NCBI GenBank assembly: GCA_024233285.1
Contig: JACKPU010000003.1
Span: 248,001-312,000 of the forward strand
Length of the DNA stretch: 64,000 nt
Reading direction: 5' to 3'
DNA from: Opitutaceae bacterium
Lineage (GTDB): Bacteria > Verrucomicrobiota > Verrucomicrobiia > Opitutales > Opitutaceae
In this document: positions 43,165 to 51,239 of the stretch, piece after piece
Numbering within the stretch: the stretch's first letter is position 1
Layout: every line of letters begins with the position of its first letter
The notes under the pieces: generated by a model
Told to the model about the DNA's origin: nothing
Databases searched by the model: none
The model's input: the letters and a program-made list of their open reading frames with translations, nothing else
Translations under genes and position numbers: made by a program

Positions 43165-44202
43165 ATGTTTATCGATGAGTGCGTAATCAAGGTGGCGGCC
43201 GGCGACGGCGGGCGCGGCTGCGTGAGCTTCCGGCGTGAGAAGTTCGAGCCGTGGGGCGGCCCCAATGGCGGCGACGGCGGCCGGGGCGGCGATGTCGTCC
43301 TGCTGGGTGACGACGACACCAACAATCTCGTCGATTACAAATATACGCCGCACCGCCGGGCGGAGCGCGGCGAGCATGGGCTTGGCTCCGACCAGCATGG
43401 CCGCGACGGCAAATCCTGCATTCTTCGTCTGCCGCTCGGCACGGTCGTGATCGACGAGGAAACGGGCAAGGTCGTGGCGGAAGTCATCGAGGACGGCCAG
43501 CGCATCGTGTTGTGCAAGGGTGGCAACGGCGGCTGGGGCAACACGCATTTCAAGACCTCGGTCAATCGTGCGCCGAAGCACGCCAATCCGGGCCACCCCG
43601 GCGAGAACGGCGTCTACCGGTTGATCCTGAAGAGCATCGCGGACGTCGGTCTCGTGGGGTTTCCCAATGCCGGCAAATCGTCGTTGACCAACGAAATCAC
43701 CAAGGCGCGGCCGAAGACCGGCGCGTATCCCTTTACCACCCTGCATCCGCAGATCGGGGTAATCGAATATCTCGACGAGGTGAAAGGCCATCGGCGCCTC
43801 CTGCTCGCCGATGTGCCGGGTCTGATTGAAGGCGCGAGCGAAAATCGCGGCTTGGGGCACCGGTTTCTCAAACATATCGAACGCTGCGCGCTGCTGCTGC
43901 TCATCATCGACATGGCGGGCACGGATGCGCGCGATCCGCGCGACGACTACGCGCATTTGTTGGAAGAGCTCGAACTCTACGACAAGGCGCTGCTGAAAAA
44001 GCCGCGGCTGGTGGCGGCCAATAAAATGGACGAGCCCGCGGCCAAGACCTGGCTGACCAAATTCAAGCGCCGCCACAAGGTGGACGTGGTGGAAATTTCC
44101 TGCCTGAGCGGCGAGGGACTCGATCAACTCAAAAAAGAATTGTTAAAACGGGTCGCCGCGCTGCGCCGGCGCGAAAAAAAGTCGCCTGCCGCCAAGGCTT
44201 GA
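43165..44202 (+). CDS. obg: GTPase Obg/CgtA
   Basis: A 345-residue GTPase tied to 50S ribosome assembly. The glycine-rich Obg fold covers residues 1-158 (FIDECVIKVAAGDGGRGCVSF, GGPNGGDGGRGGDV). The GTPase part has G1 GFPNAGKSSL, switch I PFTTLHPQ, G3 DVPGLIEGA, G4 NKMD and G5 ISCLSGEG. It lacks the extra C-terminal domain of some Gram-positive Obg proteins. It follows ftsZ after 57 nt, so it may share the dcw transcript. Confidence 0.96.
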   Translation: MFIDECVIKVAAGDGGRGCVSFRREKFEPWGGPNGGDGGRGGDVVLLGDDDTNNLVDYKYTPHRRAERGEHGLGSDQHGRDGKSCILRLPLGTVVIDEETGKVVAEVIEDGQRIVLCKGGNGGWGNTHFKTSVNRAPKHANPGHPGENGVYRLILKSIADVGLVGFPNAGKSSLTNEITKARPKTGAYPFTTLHPQIGVIEYLDEVKGHRRLLLADVPGLIEGASENRGLGHRFLKHIERCALLLLIIDMAGTDARDPRDDYAHLLEELELYDKALLKKPRLVAANKMDEPAAKTWLTKFKRRHKVDVVEISCLSGEGLDQLKKELLKRVAALRRREKKSPAAKA

Positions 44203-44218
44203 CCCAATTTTCCGCCCC

Positions 44219-44722
44219 ATGTCTCAGCCGCAACGTCCGCTCCTCATGCGCGCCAATCGCCTGATGGGCGCCGCGCTCGTGGAGCGGAATCTGGTCAAAA
44301 TCGAAGAATTGGAGCAGGCCAACGAACGCCTGTTGCAAATCGTGGACGCGAGTCCGCCGCGCCAATGCACGGTGCTGGGCGTCCTGGCCTACGAAATGAA
44401 GGCGCTCAAGGAGGAGGATGTCGTGCAATACCTCGTCGAGCAGGAGGGTCTCGGCGTGATCGATCTGCGCGGTTATGAAGTGGGGAAGGAATCCCTGAAG
44501 GGACTCGATCTCGCTGCGTGCTGGGCCACCTGGTCGGTGCCGTTCGACAAGGTGGACGGGTTTCACTTCATCGCCTCCGCCTACTGGCTGAGTCCGGCGG
44601 TGCGCACGTTCTGGGAAAAGCAGCTCGACGGTCCCATTCTCTGGTTCGCCACGACGTTGGAAGGCATCGCCGACTTCATTGAAAAACGCGAAAGCGCGGC
44701 GCCGAAGCCAGTCGCCCCTTGA
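44219..44722 (+). CDS. Stand-alone GspE/PilB N-terminal-like protein
   Basis: A 167-residue protein resembling the N-terminal domain of GspE/PilB ATPases (MshEN-like): LGAALVERNLVKIEELEQANE, then EEDVVQYLVEQEGLGVIDLRGYEV, but without any ATPase core. It lies directly upstream of a complete GspE/PilB-type ATPase, 4 nt away, so the two likely form one transcript and may interact. It could bind cyclic di-GMP or act as an adaptor of a type II secretion or type IV pilus machine. The assignment is by resemblance only. Confidence 0.6.
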   Translation: MSQPQRPLLMRANRLMGAALVERNLVKIEELEQANERLLQIVDASPPRQCTVLGVLAYEMKALKEEDVVQYLVEQEGLGVIDLRGYEVGKESLKGLDLAACWATWSVPFDKVDGFHFIASAYWLSPAVRTFWEKQLDGPILWFATTLEGIADFIEKRESAAPKPVAP

Positions 44723-44726
44723 TCCC

Positions 44727-46439
44727 ATGCCGCTTGGAAAAGTTCAAACCCATATCGTTGAAAGGCTTGTCGAGCTCGGCCGGCTGACGGCGGAGCAACA
44801 GCAGGCGATCGCAGCCGCGCCGGAGGAACTCACCGGCAGCGAGCTCGATAAAATGCTGCGTGACGATCACGGCATCGCGCCGTTTGCGCTGCTGGTCGCC
44901 AAGGCCCGGGCGCTGGGATTCGCCCCGTGCCATGCCGCGCGTTGCCAGGTCAACGCCGCCACCTTTGCGCACATCCCGCAGGACTTTTGTGAGAAGCATC
45001 TCGTGCTGCCGGTCGGCGAGGTGGGCGAGGCCTTGCTGATCGCCTTTGCCAATCCGTTTGACGAGGCGGTGATGCCGAAATTGCAGGAGCTGGCACCCGG
45101 CCGCCGGATCATCCGGCTGCTCGCGCCCGAGCAGGATATCCGCGACAAGTTCTCCAAGAGCAAGCAGGTCGGTGCCGAAGGTTTCGGCGATGTCATGGAT
45201 CAGCTGGGCGCCGAGTTTGGTGCCATCGCCGAAGCCAGTGAAGACGACCTGACGGACGAGGAATCCGGTCCGATCATTGATCTCGCCAATCGCGTGATCG
45301 AGGAGGCCTATTTCGCCGGCACGAGTGACATTCACATCGAACCGCAGGAACACGACGTGGTCGTGCGCTACCGTATCGACGGGGTGTGCCAGGAAAAATT
45401 GCGGCTGCCATCGAAGGTCGGCCCGGCCTTGGTCGCGCGCCTGAAGATCATGTGCAACCTCGACATCGCCGAACGGCGTTTGCCGCAGGACGGTCGCATC
45501 GTCTTCAAACAATACACGAAAAAGAATCTCGACCTGGACCTGCGTGTCTCGACCGCCCCGCTCAATCACGGCGAGGGCGTGGTCATGCGTATTCTCGACA
45601 AACAGAAGACCACGCTGCCGCTGCCGGCGCTCGGGTTTACCGAGGAGAACCTCGCGCGGTATCGTGAGGTCATCCGCCAGCCCTACGGCATGATTTTGCA
45701 CTGTGGTCCGACCGGTTCGGGCAAGTCGATGACGCTTTACTCGGCGCTCAACGAGATCAACACGCCCGACATTGTGATCCGCACCGCCGAGGATCCGATC
45801 GAATATACGCTGCCCGGCCTGAATCAGATGCAGATGCACCGGCAGATCGGCCTGACCTTTGCGACGGCCCTGCGTGCGTTTTTGCGTCAGGATCCGGACA
45901 TCATTCTGGTCGGTGAAATCCGCGACAAGGAGACCGCCAACATCGCGGTCGAGGCCGCGCTGACCGGTCACTTGCTGATCTCGACCCTGCATACGAATGA
46001 TGCGCCGGGCACGATTGCCCGCCTTTGCGACATGGGCGTGGAGCCGTTCATGATTTCGTCTTCGCTGCTATGCGTGTGCGCCCAGCGTCTGATGCGCCGT
46101 GTGTGCAAGACCTGCCGGGTGCCCTATGAGCCGGAGGGCCGCGAAAAGGAAGTGTTGGAGAAGGCGATTGGCTGGAGCGGGCAGATCTTCAAGCACAACC
46201 CCAAGGGCTGTCCGAAATGCGGCGGCAGCGGTTACAAGGGTCGCGTGGGCATTCACGAGTTGATGATCACCAACGAAGAGCTGGTTGAAGGCATCAACAA
46301 GGAGCTGGAGTCGGCCGAGTTGAAGAAAATCGCCATGCGCGGCGGCATGAAGACCCTGCACCAGGATAGTCTCGTCAAGGTGAAGGAAGGCCTGACCACA
46401 CTGGAAGAAGCGATTGCGACGGTTCCGCCGGACATGTGA
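44727..46439 (+). CDS. Type II secretion/type IV pilus assembly ATPase (GspE/PilB family)
   Basis: The ATG at 44727 gives 570 residues. An N-terminal MshEN-like part (residues about 1-140) precedes the secretion ATPase core: HIEPQEHDVVVRYRIDG, Walker A GPTGSGKSMTLYSAL, Asp box AEDPIEYTL, Walker B DPDIILVGEIRD, His box TGHLLISTLHTNDA. A zinc-binding knuckle follows (CKTC and CPKCGGSG). These enzymes power pseudopilus or pilus subunit extrusion at the inner membrane. No other pil/gsp genes are in the window apart from the small upstream protein, so PilB and GspE cannot be distinguished. Confidence 0.92.
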   Translation: MPLGKVQTHIVERLVELGRLTAEQQQAIAAAPEELTGSELDKMLRDDHGIAPFALLVAKARALGFAPCHAARCQVNAATFAHIPQDFCEKHLVLPVGEVGEALLIAFANPFDEAVMPKLQELAPGRRIIRLLAPEQDIRDKFSKSKQVGAEGFGDVMDQLGAEFGAIAEASEDDLTDEESGPIIDLANRVIEEAYFAGTSDIHIEPQEHDVVVRYRIDGVCQEKLRLPSKVGPALVARLKIMCNLDIAERRLPQDGRIVFKQYTKKNLDLDLRVSTAPLNHGEGVVMRILDKQKTTLPLPALGFTEENLARYREVIRQPYGMILHCGPTGSGKSMTLYSALNEINTPDIVIRTAEDPIEYTLPGLNQMQMHRQIGLTFATALRAFLRQDPDIILVGEIRDKETANIAVEAALTGHLLISTLHTNDAPGTIARLCDMGVEPFMISSSLLCVCAQRLMRRVCKTCRVPYEPEGREKEVLEKAIGWSGQIFKHNPKGCPKCGGSGYKGRVGIHELMITNEELVEGINKELESAELKKIAMRGGMKTLHQDSLVKVKEGLTTLEEAIATVPPDM

Positions 46440-46505
46440 GGGCAGCGGCAGCCTTTCGCCATCGGGATTGATTCCGGGCTGCGCCCTGTTACTAGTCGCG
46501 GTTCA

Positions 46506-47009
46506 ATGAAACGCCGTTCACCTGTTGTCCTCGCCTTGGTTCTGCTGCTTGCCGTCACTGGCTGCGGCCAAAAGCCGGAGATCACACCCTTGCAGCGCAA
46601 ACAGGCCGCGGCCTTGGTCAGCGAGGCGGAGTTTGCCATTACGATTCGCGACTTTGCCCGCGCGGAGGATCTAATGCGCCAGGCTGCCGAACTCTGTCCG
46701 GATGACGGCAGCTACTGGATGGCGCTGGGCAATCTCACCAAGCGCAACGGCAAGCCGGCAGAGGCCCGCAAAGCGTATGAACAGTGCGTTGAGGTTTACG
46801 CCGCCGCTTACAAGGAGACGCCGCAAAACGGCAAGCTGTTGATGCGGCAGATGTATGCCGAAGCCTTGCTCGGGCATGTGGACAAAGCGCGCGCCCTCGT
46901 TAAGAAGGCGCGGGAGAAGCATGCGCAGGATCCCGAGATCAGCGCCTTCGATGAGGCGGCGTTTGAGCGCATGCTTAGGAATCCCAATTTCAAGGAGCTG
47001 GCGCTTTAA
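46506..47009 (+). CDS. TPR-containing lipoprotein
   Basis: A 167-residue protein with a clear lipoprotein signal (lipobox LAVTGC, Cys20). The mature part holds two or three tetratricopeptide-like helix pairs (ARAEDLMRQAAELCPDDGSYWMALG, PAEARKAYEQC, LLMRQMYAEALLGHVDKARALV). TPR lipoproteins act as scaffolds; no partner can be named. It follows the secretion ATPase by 66 nt, and could be part of the same secretion function, or not. Confidence 0.8.
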   Translation: MKRRSPVVLALVLLLAVTGCGQKPEITPLQRKQAAALVSEAEFAITIRDFARAEDLMRQAAELCPDDGSYWMALGNLTKRNGKPAEARKAYEQCVEVYAAAYKETPQNGKLLMRQMYAEALLGHVDKARALVKKAREKHAQDPEISAFDEAAFERMLRNPNFKELAL

Positions 47010-47051
47010 TCGCCGGTCAGGAGCCAACCGCGCGAGGCCGCGAATCGCCCG

Positions 47052-47669
47052 ATGTCCTACGCGGCTGAATTCCTGCTGGTGGCCAGCGCGCATTTGCTGG
47101 CGGTGGCGAGTCCGGGCCCGGACTTCGCCCTTGTGCTGCGCCAGAGTATCACGCACGGACGGGCGACGGCGATCCGCACCAGTCTGGGGATTGGCACCGG
47201 GATTCTCTTTCACGTCACGTATTCGGTGCTGGGGCTCGTCTTGTTGATTCGCGGATCCGAAGCAGTGTTCACCGCGGTTAAATACGCCGGTGCCGCCTAC
47301 CTTGCCTGGATCGGGGGCAAGGCGTTGTTCACACATCCTTATCCCGCCGCATCAACGGCGGGCCAGGGGAGTCATCACGCCCGGCGCGGTGCTTTCGTAA
47401 CGGGTTTACTGGTCAATGTGCTCAATCCCAAGGCGGTGCTGTTTTTCATCGCGTTGTTTTCCGTCGGCGTCAGCCCAGCGACCCCCTTGGGCGTGCAGGT
47501 CGGTTATGGCATCTGGATGGTCATGGCGACGATGGCGTGGTTTTCCCTCGTCTCCGTGTTCTTTACCCAGCCGGCCGTGCGGACCCGTTTCCTGCGGGCC
47601 GGCCATTGGTTTGATCGTGTGATGGGTTTGGTCTTTCTCGCGCTCGCGGTGCGGCTGCTCTTCAGTTGA
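47052..47669 (+). CDS. LysE/RhtB-family amino-acid exporter
   Basis: A 205-residue inner-membrane protein of the LysE/RhtB family, with about six hydrophobic segments. The family start LLAVASPGPDFALVLRQSITHGR is well preserved, followed by GTGILFHVTYSVLGL, YAGAAYLAWIGGKAL and GLLVNVLNPKAVLFFIALF. Members export amino acids such as lysine, threonine or homoserine lactone. The substrate is not readable. The 3' end overlaps the convergent GNAT gene by 8 bp. Confidence 0.9.
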   Translation: MSYAAEFLLVASAHLLAVASPGPDFALVLRQSITHGRATAIRTSLGIGTGILFHVTYSVLGLVLLIRGSEAVFTAVKYAGAAYLAWIGGKALFTHPYPAASTAGQGSHHARRGAFVTGLLVNVLNPKAVLFFIALFSVGVSPATPLGVQVGYGIWMVMATMAWFSLVSVFFTQPAVRTRFLRAGHWFDRVMGLVFLALAVRLLFS

Positions 47670-48240
47670 TCGGCCCGGTGGCATGCGGTTGCGACCATTC
47701 TGCCCGAAGCAATGCAAACACGCATTCGCTGCTCCATCTGCCTTTGAACCAAAGGTGCTCGATGAACGTTGCTTCCTGGCGAAAACCGAGCCGGCGAAAC
47801 AAGGCGATGGCGGCGGTATTCTCGGCATCGGTCACGGCGCAAATGCGATGCTTGGCCAATTGGGTGAACAGAAAGGCGATCACGGCGGTCAGTGCTTCGC
47901 CGGCGTAGCCACGGCCTTGGGCTTCAGGTGCGAGGGTGATGCCCAATTCCATCAGTCGATCGTCCTCGCCCGAGCAATGCAGGCCGCAGTCACCCACGAG
48001 GGCACCGCTGGTTTGCTCGACGATGGCCAGTTGAAACCATGTGCCGGCCACCCCGGGTTCGGCCTCCGCCATCGCGGCAATCATCGTCGAGGCATCGGCC
48101 ATGGTGTAGGTCTCCCATGATTGGTAGCGCGCCACGTCCGGCCGGGCGCGATAACGCTGCAGGGCCGTGGCATCGTCCGGTTGCAATCGACGCAAGATCA
48201 GCCGGGCGGTGGAAAGGGGAGTGGTAAAGTATCGGGGCAT
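47662..48240 (-). CDS. GNAT-family N-acetyltransferase (RimJ-like)
   Basis: The ATG at 48240 gives 192 residues starting just before the usual family opening STARLILRRLQPDDATAL. Acetyl-CoA binding motif A is LAPEAQGRGYAGEALTAVIAF and motif B is DAENTAAIALFRRLGFRQEA. It belongs to the RimJ/RimL-like group that acetylates protein N termini or small molecules; the substrate is unknown. It is divergent from potC, with a palindrome between them. Confidence 0.9.
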   Translation of the reverse strand: MPRYFTTPLSTARLILRRLQPDDATALQRYRARPDVARYQSWETYTMADASTMIAAMAEAEPGVAGTWFQLAIVEQTSGALVGDCGLHCSGEDDRLMELGITLAPEAQGRGYAGEALTAVIAFLFTQLAKHRICAVTDAENTAAIALFRRLGFRQEATFIEHLWFKGRWSSECVFALLRAEWSQPHATGPIN

Positions 48241-48270
48241 GGTCGCTGGCGGCAATCGCGCGCAAAGACA

Positions 48271-48285
48271 GGCAATCCGATTGCC
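48271..48285. promoter_or_regulatory. Candidate operator palindrome between GNAT gene and potC
   Basis: GGCAATC-C-GATTGCC is a perfect 15-bp palindrome, and another half-site GGCAATC lies exactly 20 bp upstream (48251-48257). It sits in the 77-bp gap between divergent genes, 33 bp before the potC ATG. Regulator binding is inferred from form and place only. Confidence 0.45.
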
Positions 48286-48317
48286 GGTTGAAATTCGAAT
48301 CCAAACCGCTTGCCACG

Positions 48318-49166
48318 ATGCCTTTGCGCGTCAAAAAGAGCGGCGCAATGCCAGCGTCTTCCTCATCGCGTCCGCTGCTCCCTTCCGGGCTCAAGGTGAT
48401 GAATTGGGGTTTGGGGGCGTGGACCGCCCTGGTGTTTGTTTTCCTCTACCTGCCGATCCTCGTGCTGGTGGTGTATTCGTTCAACACGTCGAAGCTGAAC
48501 ATCATTTGGGAGGGGTTCACCTTCAAGTGGTATGCGGATCTGTGGGACAGCGTGCGGATCACGCGGGCGTTGAAAAACAGCTTGATCATCGCGGCCTTCA
48601 GCACGGTGTTGTCGGTGATCATCGGGACAGGCGGTGCGTGGTTGCTGCACCGATACCGCTACCGGTTTTCGCGGACAATCCAGACCCTGATCTGCGTGCC
48701 GATGATCATGCCCGAAATCGTCATGGGCATCAGCCTGCTGGTCTTCTTCACGGTGCTGCATCTCAAACTCGGCTACCTGACCGTCATTCTGGCGCACGTG
48801 ACCTTTTGCTTCCCCTTCGTGCTCGTGGCGGTGCAGGCGCGATTGCAGGGGCTCGATCCGGCGATGGAAGAAGCGGCGTTGGATTTGGGCGCGACGCCGT
48901 TGCAAGCGTTCTGGCTCGTGATCGTGCCCTGCCTGCGCCCCGCAATCATCTCCGGGGCATTGATGGCGTTCACTCTGTCGCTGGATGAGCTGATCATCAC
49001 GATCTTCACGACCGGTCCGGGCTCGGCGACCCTGCCCACGGTGGTGTTCGGCATGGCGAAAATCGGCCTCAACCCCATGCTCAATGCGCTCTCGGCCATC
49101 TTCATCATCACTACCTTCGCCAGCGTGTTGTTTTCCAACCACCTCAAAAAGCTCTCGGCCCGCTGA
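48318..49166 (+). CDS. potC: Spermidine/putrescine ABC transporter permease PotC
   Basis: From the ATG at 48318 the protein has 282 residues (an ATG at 48348 is also possible). It is an inner-membrane permease with six transmembrane segments; the ABC-permease EAA loop is EEAALDLGATPLQAFWLVIVP. SFNTSKLNIIWEGFTFKWY and LSLDELIITIFTTGPGSATLP are characteristic of PotC. It is the first gene of the polyamine operon, an unusual place; potD follows after 41 nt. Confidence 0.92.
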   Translation: MPLRVKKSGAMPASSSSRPLLPSGLKVMNWGLGAWTALVFVFLYLPILVLVVYSFNTSKLNIIWEGFTFKWYADLWDSVRITRALKNSLIIAAFSTVLSVIIGTGGAWLLHRYRYRFSRTIQTLICVPMIMPEIVMGISLLVFFTVLHLKLGYLTVILAHVTFCFPFVLVAVQARLQGLDPAMEEAALDLGATPLQAFWLVIVPCLRPAIISGALMAFTLSLDELIITIFTTGPGSATLPTVVFGMAKIGLNPMLNALSAIFIITTFASVLFSNHLKKLSAR

Positions 49167-49207
49167 ACTGGCCCCGCTTCTGCTTTAACCGTCCGTCCCC
49201 ATTCACT

Positions 49208-50236
49208 ATGAAACTCAATCGTATCATCCCCCTGATCGTCACGGCCGCACTGCTGGCCGTCTCCCCCCTGCGTGCCGACAAGGAACTCAACCTCTACGCC
49301 TGGTCCGAATACATTCCGCAGTCCGTGATCGACGGCTTCACCGAAGAGACGGGCATCAAGGTCAACTACGAGACCTTTTCGTCGGGCGAAGAGATGCTCG
49401 CCAAGCTGCTGGCCGGTGGCACGGCCTACGACCTGATCCAGCCGCCGGACTACATCGCCGAGGTCCTGATCAAAAACGACCTGCTCGTGCCGCTGGATTA
49501 CACGAAGCTGGCTAACTTCAAGAACCTGCTGCCCGAGTTCACCGGCATGCCGCATGACCCGGGGCAGGAATACACCATTCCCTACATGGCCGGCACCGTG
49601 GGCATCGTGGTCAACACTGAGAAAGTGACCGAGCCGATCAACGGCCTGAAGGACATGTTTCAACCCAAATACAAGGACCGCATCGTGGTGGTGGATGACG
49701 GTCGCGAACTCGTCGTCGCCGCGCTCTATTCGCTGGGCATTGATCTCAACGACATCACGCCGGAGAACCTCGAAAAAGCGCGGCCGGTGCTGGCCGAATG
49801 GTTCAAGCTCGTGAAGCTCTTCGACTCCGACAGCCCCAAGACCGCGCTCCTCAACGGCGATGTCGATCTCGGTTACGTCTGGGGTGGCGAGGCCGCGATC
49901 TTGTGGGATGAGGACAAAAAATTCCAATACGTCCTCCCCGACGAAGGCGCGCACTTGTTTGTCGACGTGTTCTGCATCCCGACGGTTTCCGAGAACCGCG
50001 ATGCCGCGCACCAATTCCTCGATTACCTCATGCGCCCCGAAGTCAGCGTCGAACTCTCCAATGAATTCCCCTACACGAATCCCAACGGCGAGGCCCGCAA
50101 ACTCCTCACCGAGGATCAGCTCAACAATCCCGCCAGCTATCCGAAGGTGAAGCAAAAGCTCGATACGTTCCGCCACATCGGCGAGAGCGGCGCGCTGATT
50201 GATGAACTCGTGACGGATTTGAAGAATTCGCTGTGA
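49208..50236 (+). CDS. potD: Spermidine/putrescine-binding periplasmic protein PotD
   Basis: A 342-residue exported solute-binding protein; the signal peptide is MKLNRIIPLIVTAALLAVSPLRA. The mature protein opens with LNLYAWSEYIPQSVIDGF and carries YDLIQPPDYIAE, IPYMAGTVGIVVNTEKV and GYVWGGEAAILW, matching PotD/PotF segments around the polyamine site. It delivers spermidine or putrescine to the PotBC channel. A REP-like hairpin pair separates it from potB. Confidence 0.93.
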   Translation: MKLNRIIPLIVTAALLAVSPLRADKELNLYAWSEYIPQSVIDGFTEETGIKVNYETFSSGEEMLAKLLAGGTAYDLIQPPDYIAEVLIKNDLLVPLDYTKLANFKNLLPEFTGMPHDPGQEYTIPYMAGTVGIVVNTEKVTEPINGLKDMFQPKYKDRIVVVDDGRELVVAALYSLGIDLNDITPENLEKARPVLAEWFKLVKLFDSDSPKTALLNGDVDLGYVWGGEAAILWDEDKKFQYVLPDEGAHLFVDVFCIPTVSENRDAAHQFLDYLMRPEVSVELSNEFPYTNPNGEARKLLTEDQLNNPASYPKVKQKLDTFRHIGESGALIDELVTDLKNSL

Positions 50237-50258
50237 GGTTTCGGACGATGCCACTTTC

Positions 50259-50344
50259 AATCTCCAGGGTAGGGGCGGTTGTCCCCAACCGCCCTGAGAT
50301 TGCATTCTCCGTCGCCGAGGGCCGTTAAGGAGACGGCCCCTATC
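50259..50344. repeat. REP-like hairpin pair (BIME-type) between potD and potB
   Basis: Hairpin 1 has stem GGGCGGTT (50273-50280)/AACCGCCC (50287-50294), is preceded by GTAG (50269-50272), and is embraced by AATCTC/GAGATT (50259-50264, 50296-50301). Hairpin 2 is GGGCCGT (50319-50325)/ACGGCCC (50333-50339) followed by CTATC, thus in the opposite orientation. A GTAG next to a GC-rich palindrome, paired head to head, is the layout of REP/BIME elements mobilised by RAYT transposases. Confidence 0.65.
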
Positions 50345-50354
50345 TGTTTTACCC

Positions 50355-51239
50355 ATGCAGGCGCTGCCGACCGACCAATCCGCCAACCCCAATGCGCGCC
50401 GTCCGCGCGTCTGGGGTTGGGTATTGCTCGCGCCGATGCTGTTGTGGCTCCTGCTGTTTGTCATCGTGCCGATGGGCATTCTGCTGGTTTACAGCTTTTG
50501 CTCGCGCGATGATCTCGGCCGCGTGGTGTTCGATTTCACCTGGGTCAATTACCAGCGCGTGTTTGATCCGATTTACCTCGGCATTCTCGGGCGCTCCGTG
50601 CTTTACGCGGGGCTGACCACGGCGCTTTGCGTGATCATTGGCTACCCGGTGGCGTGGTTCATTGCCCGGCAATCCGAGATCGTGCGCAACCGGTTGCTGC
50701 TGCTCGTCATGATTCCGTTTTGGACGAGTTTTCTTATCCGCACCTACGCGTGGATCACGATCCTCAAGACCGAGGGGCTGCTCAACGGGTTCCTGCTTTC
50801 CGCCAAGCTGATTCCCGAGCCTTTGCAGGTTCTCTACACCCCGACCGCCGTCGTCATCGGCCTGCTCTACGCCTATCTGCCGTTCATGATTTTGCCGATC
50901 TACGGCAGTGCGGAGAAGCTCGACAACGCGCTCGTCGAGGTCGCCTACGATCTCGGCGCCGGTCCGGTGCGGGCGTTTTCCGAAGTGATTGTGCCGCTCA
51001 CCTGGCCGGGCATTGCGGCGGGCATCCTGCTCGTGTTCGTGCCGGCCATCGGCATGTTCGCCATCACCGATCTCATGGGCGGGGCCAAGGTTCCCATGAT
51101 CGGCAACGTCATTCAAAACCAGTTCTTCAAGGCGCGTAACTGGCCTTTCGGCGCGGCGCTCGGTGTTGTGTTTACGCTCATGTTCATCATTTCCTACGCG
51201 CTGATCCAGCGGCGCGGAGCCAAGGCCGCGGCGTCATGA
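50355..51239 (+). CDS. potB: Spermidine/putrescine ABC transporter permease PotB
   Basis: A 294-residue six-helix inner-membrane permease. It begins with a short hydrophilic tail, then WGWVLLAPMLLWLLLFVIVP; PFWTSFLIRTYAWITILKTEGLLN and LYAYLPFMILPIYGSAEKLD are characteristic of PotB, and the EAA loop is EVAYDLGAGPVRAFSEVIVPLT. It forms the channel with PotC. Its stop overlaps potA by 4 nt. Confidence 0.93.
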   Translation: MQALPTDQSANPNARRPRVWGWVLLAPMLLWLLLFVIVPMGILLVYSFCSRDDLGRVVFDFTWVNYQRVFDPIYLGILGRSVLYAGLTTALCVIIGYPVAWFIARQSEIVRNRLLLLVMIPFWTSFLIRTYAWITILKTEGLLNGFLLSAKLIPEPLQVLYTPTAVVIGLLYAYLPFMILPIYGSAEKLDNALVEVAYDLGAGPVRAFSEVIVPLTWPGIAAGILLVFVPAIGMFAITDLMGGAKVPMIGNVIQNQFFKARNWPFGAALGVVFTLMFIISYALIQRRGAKAAAS

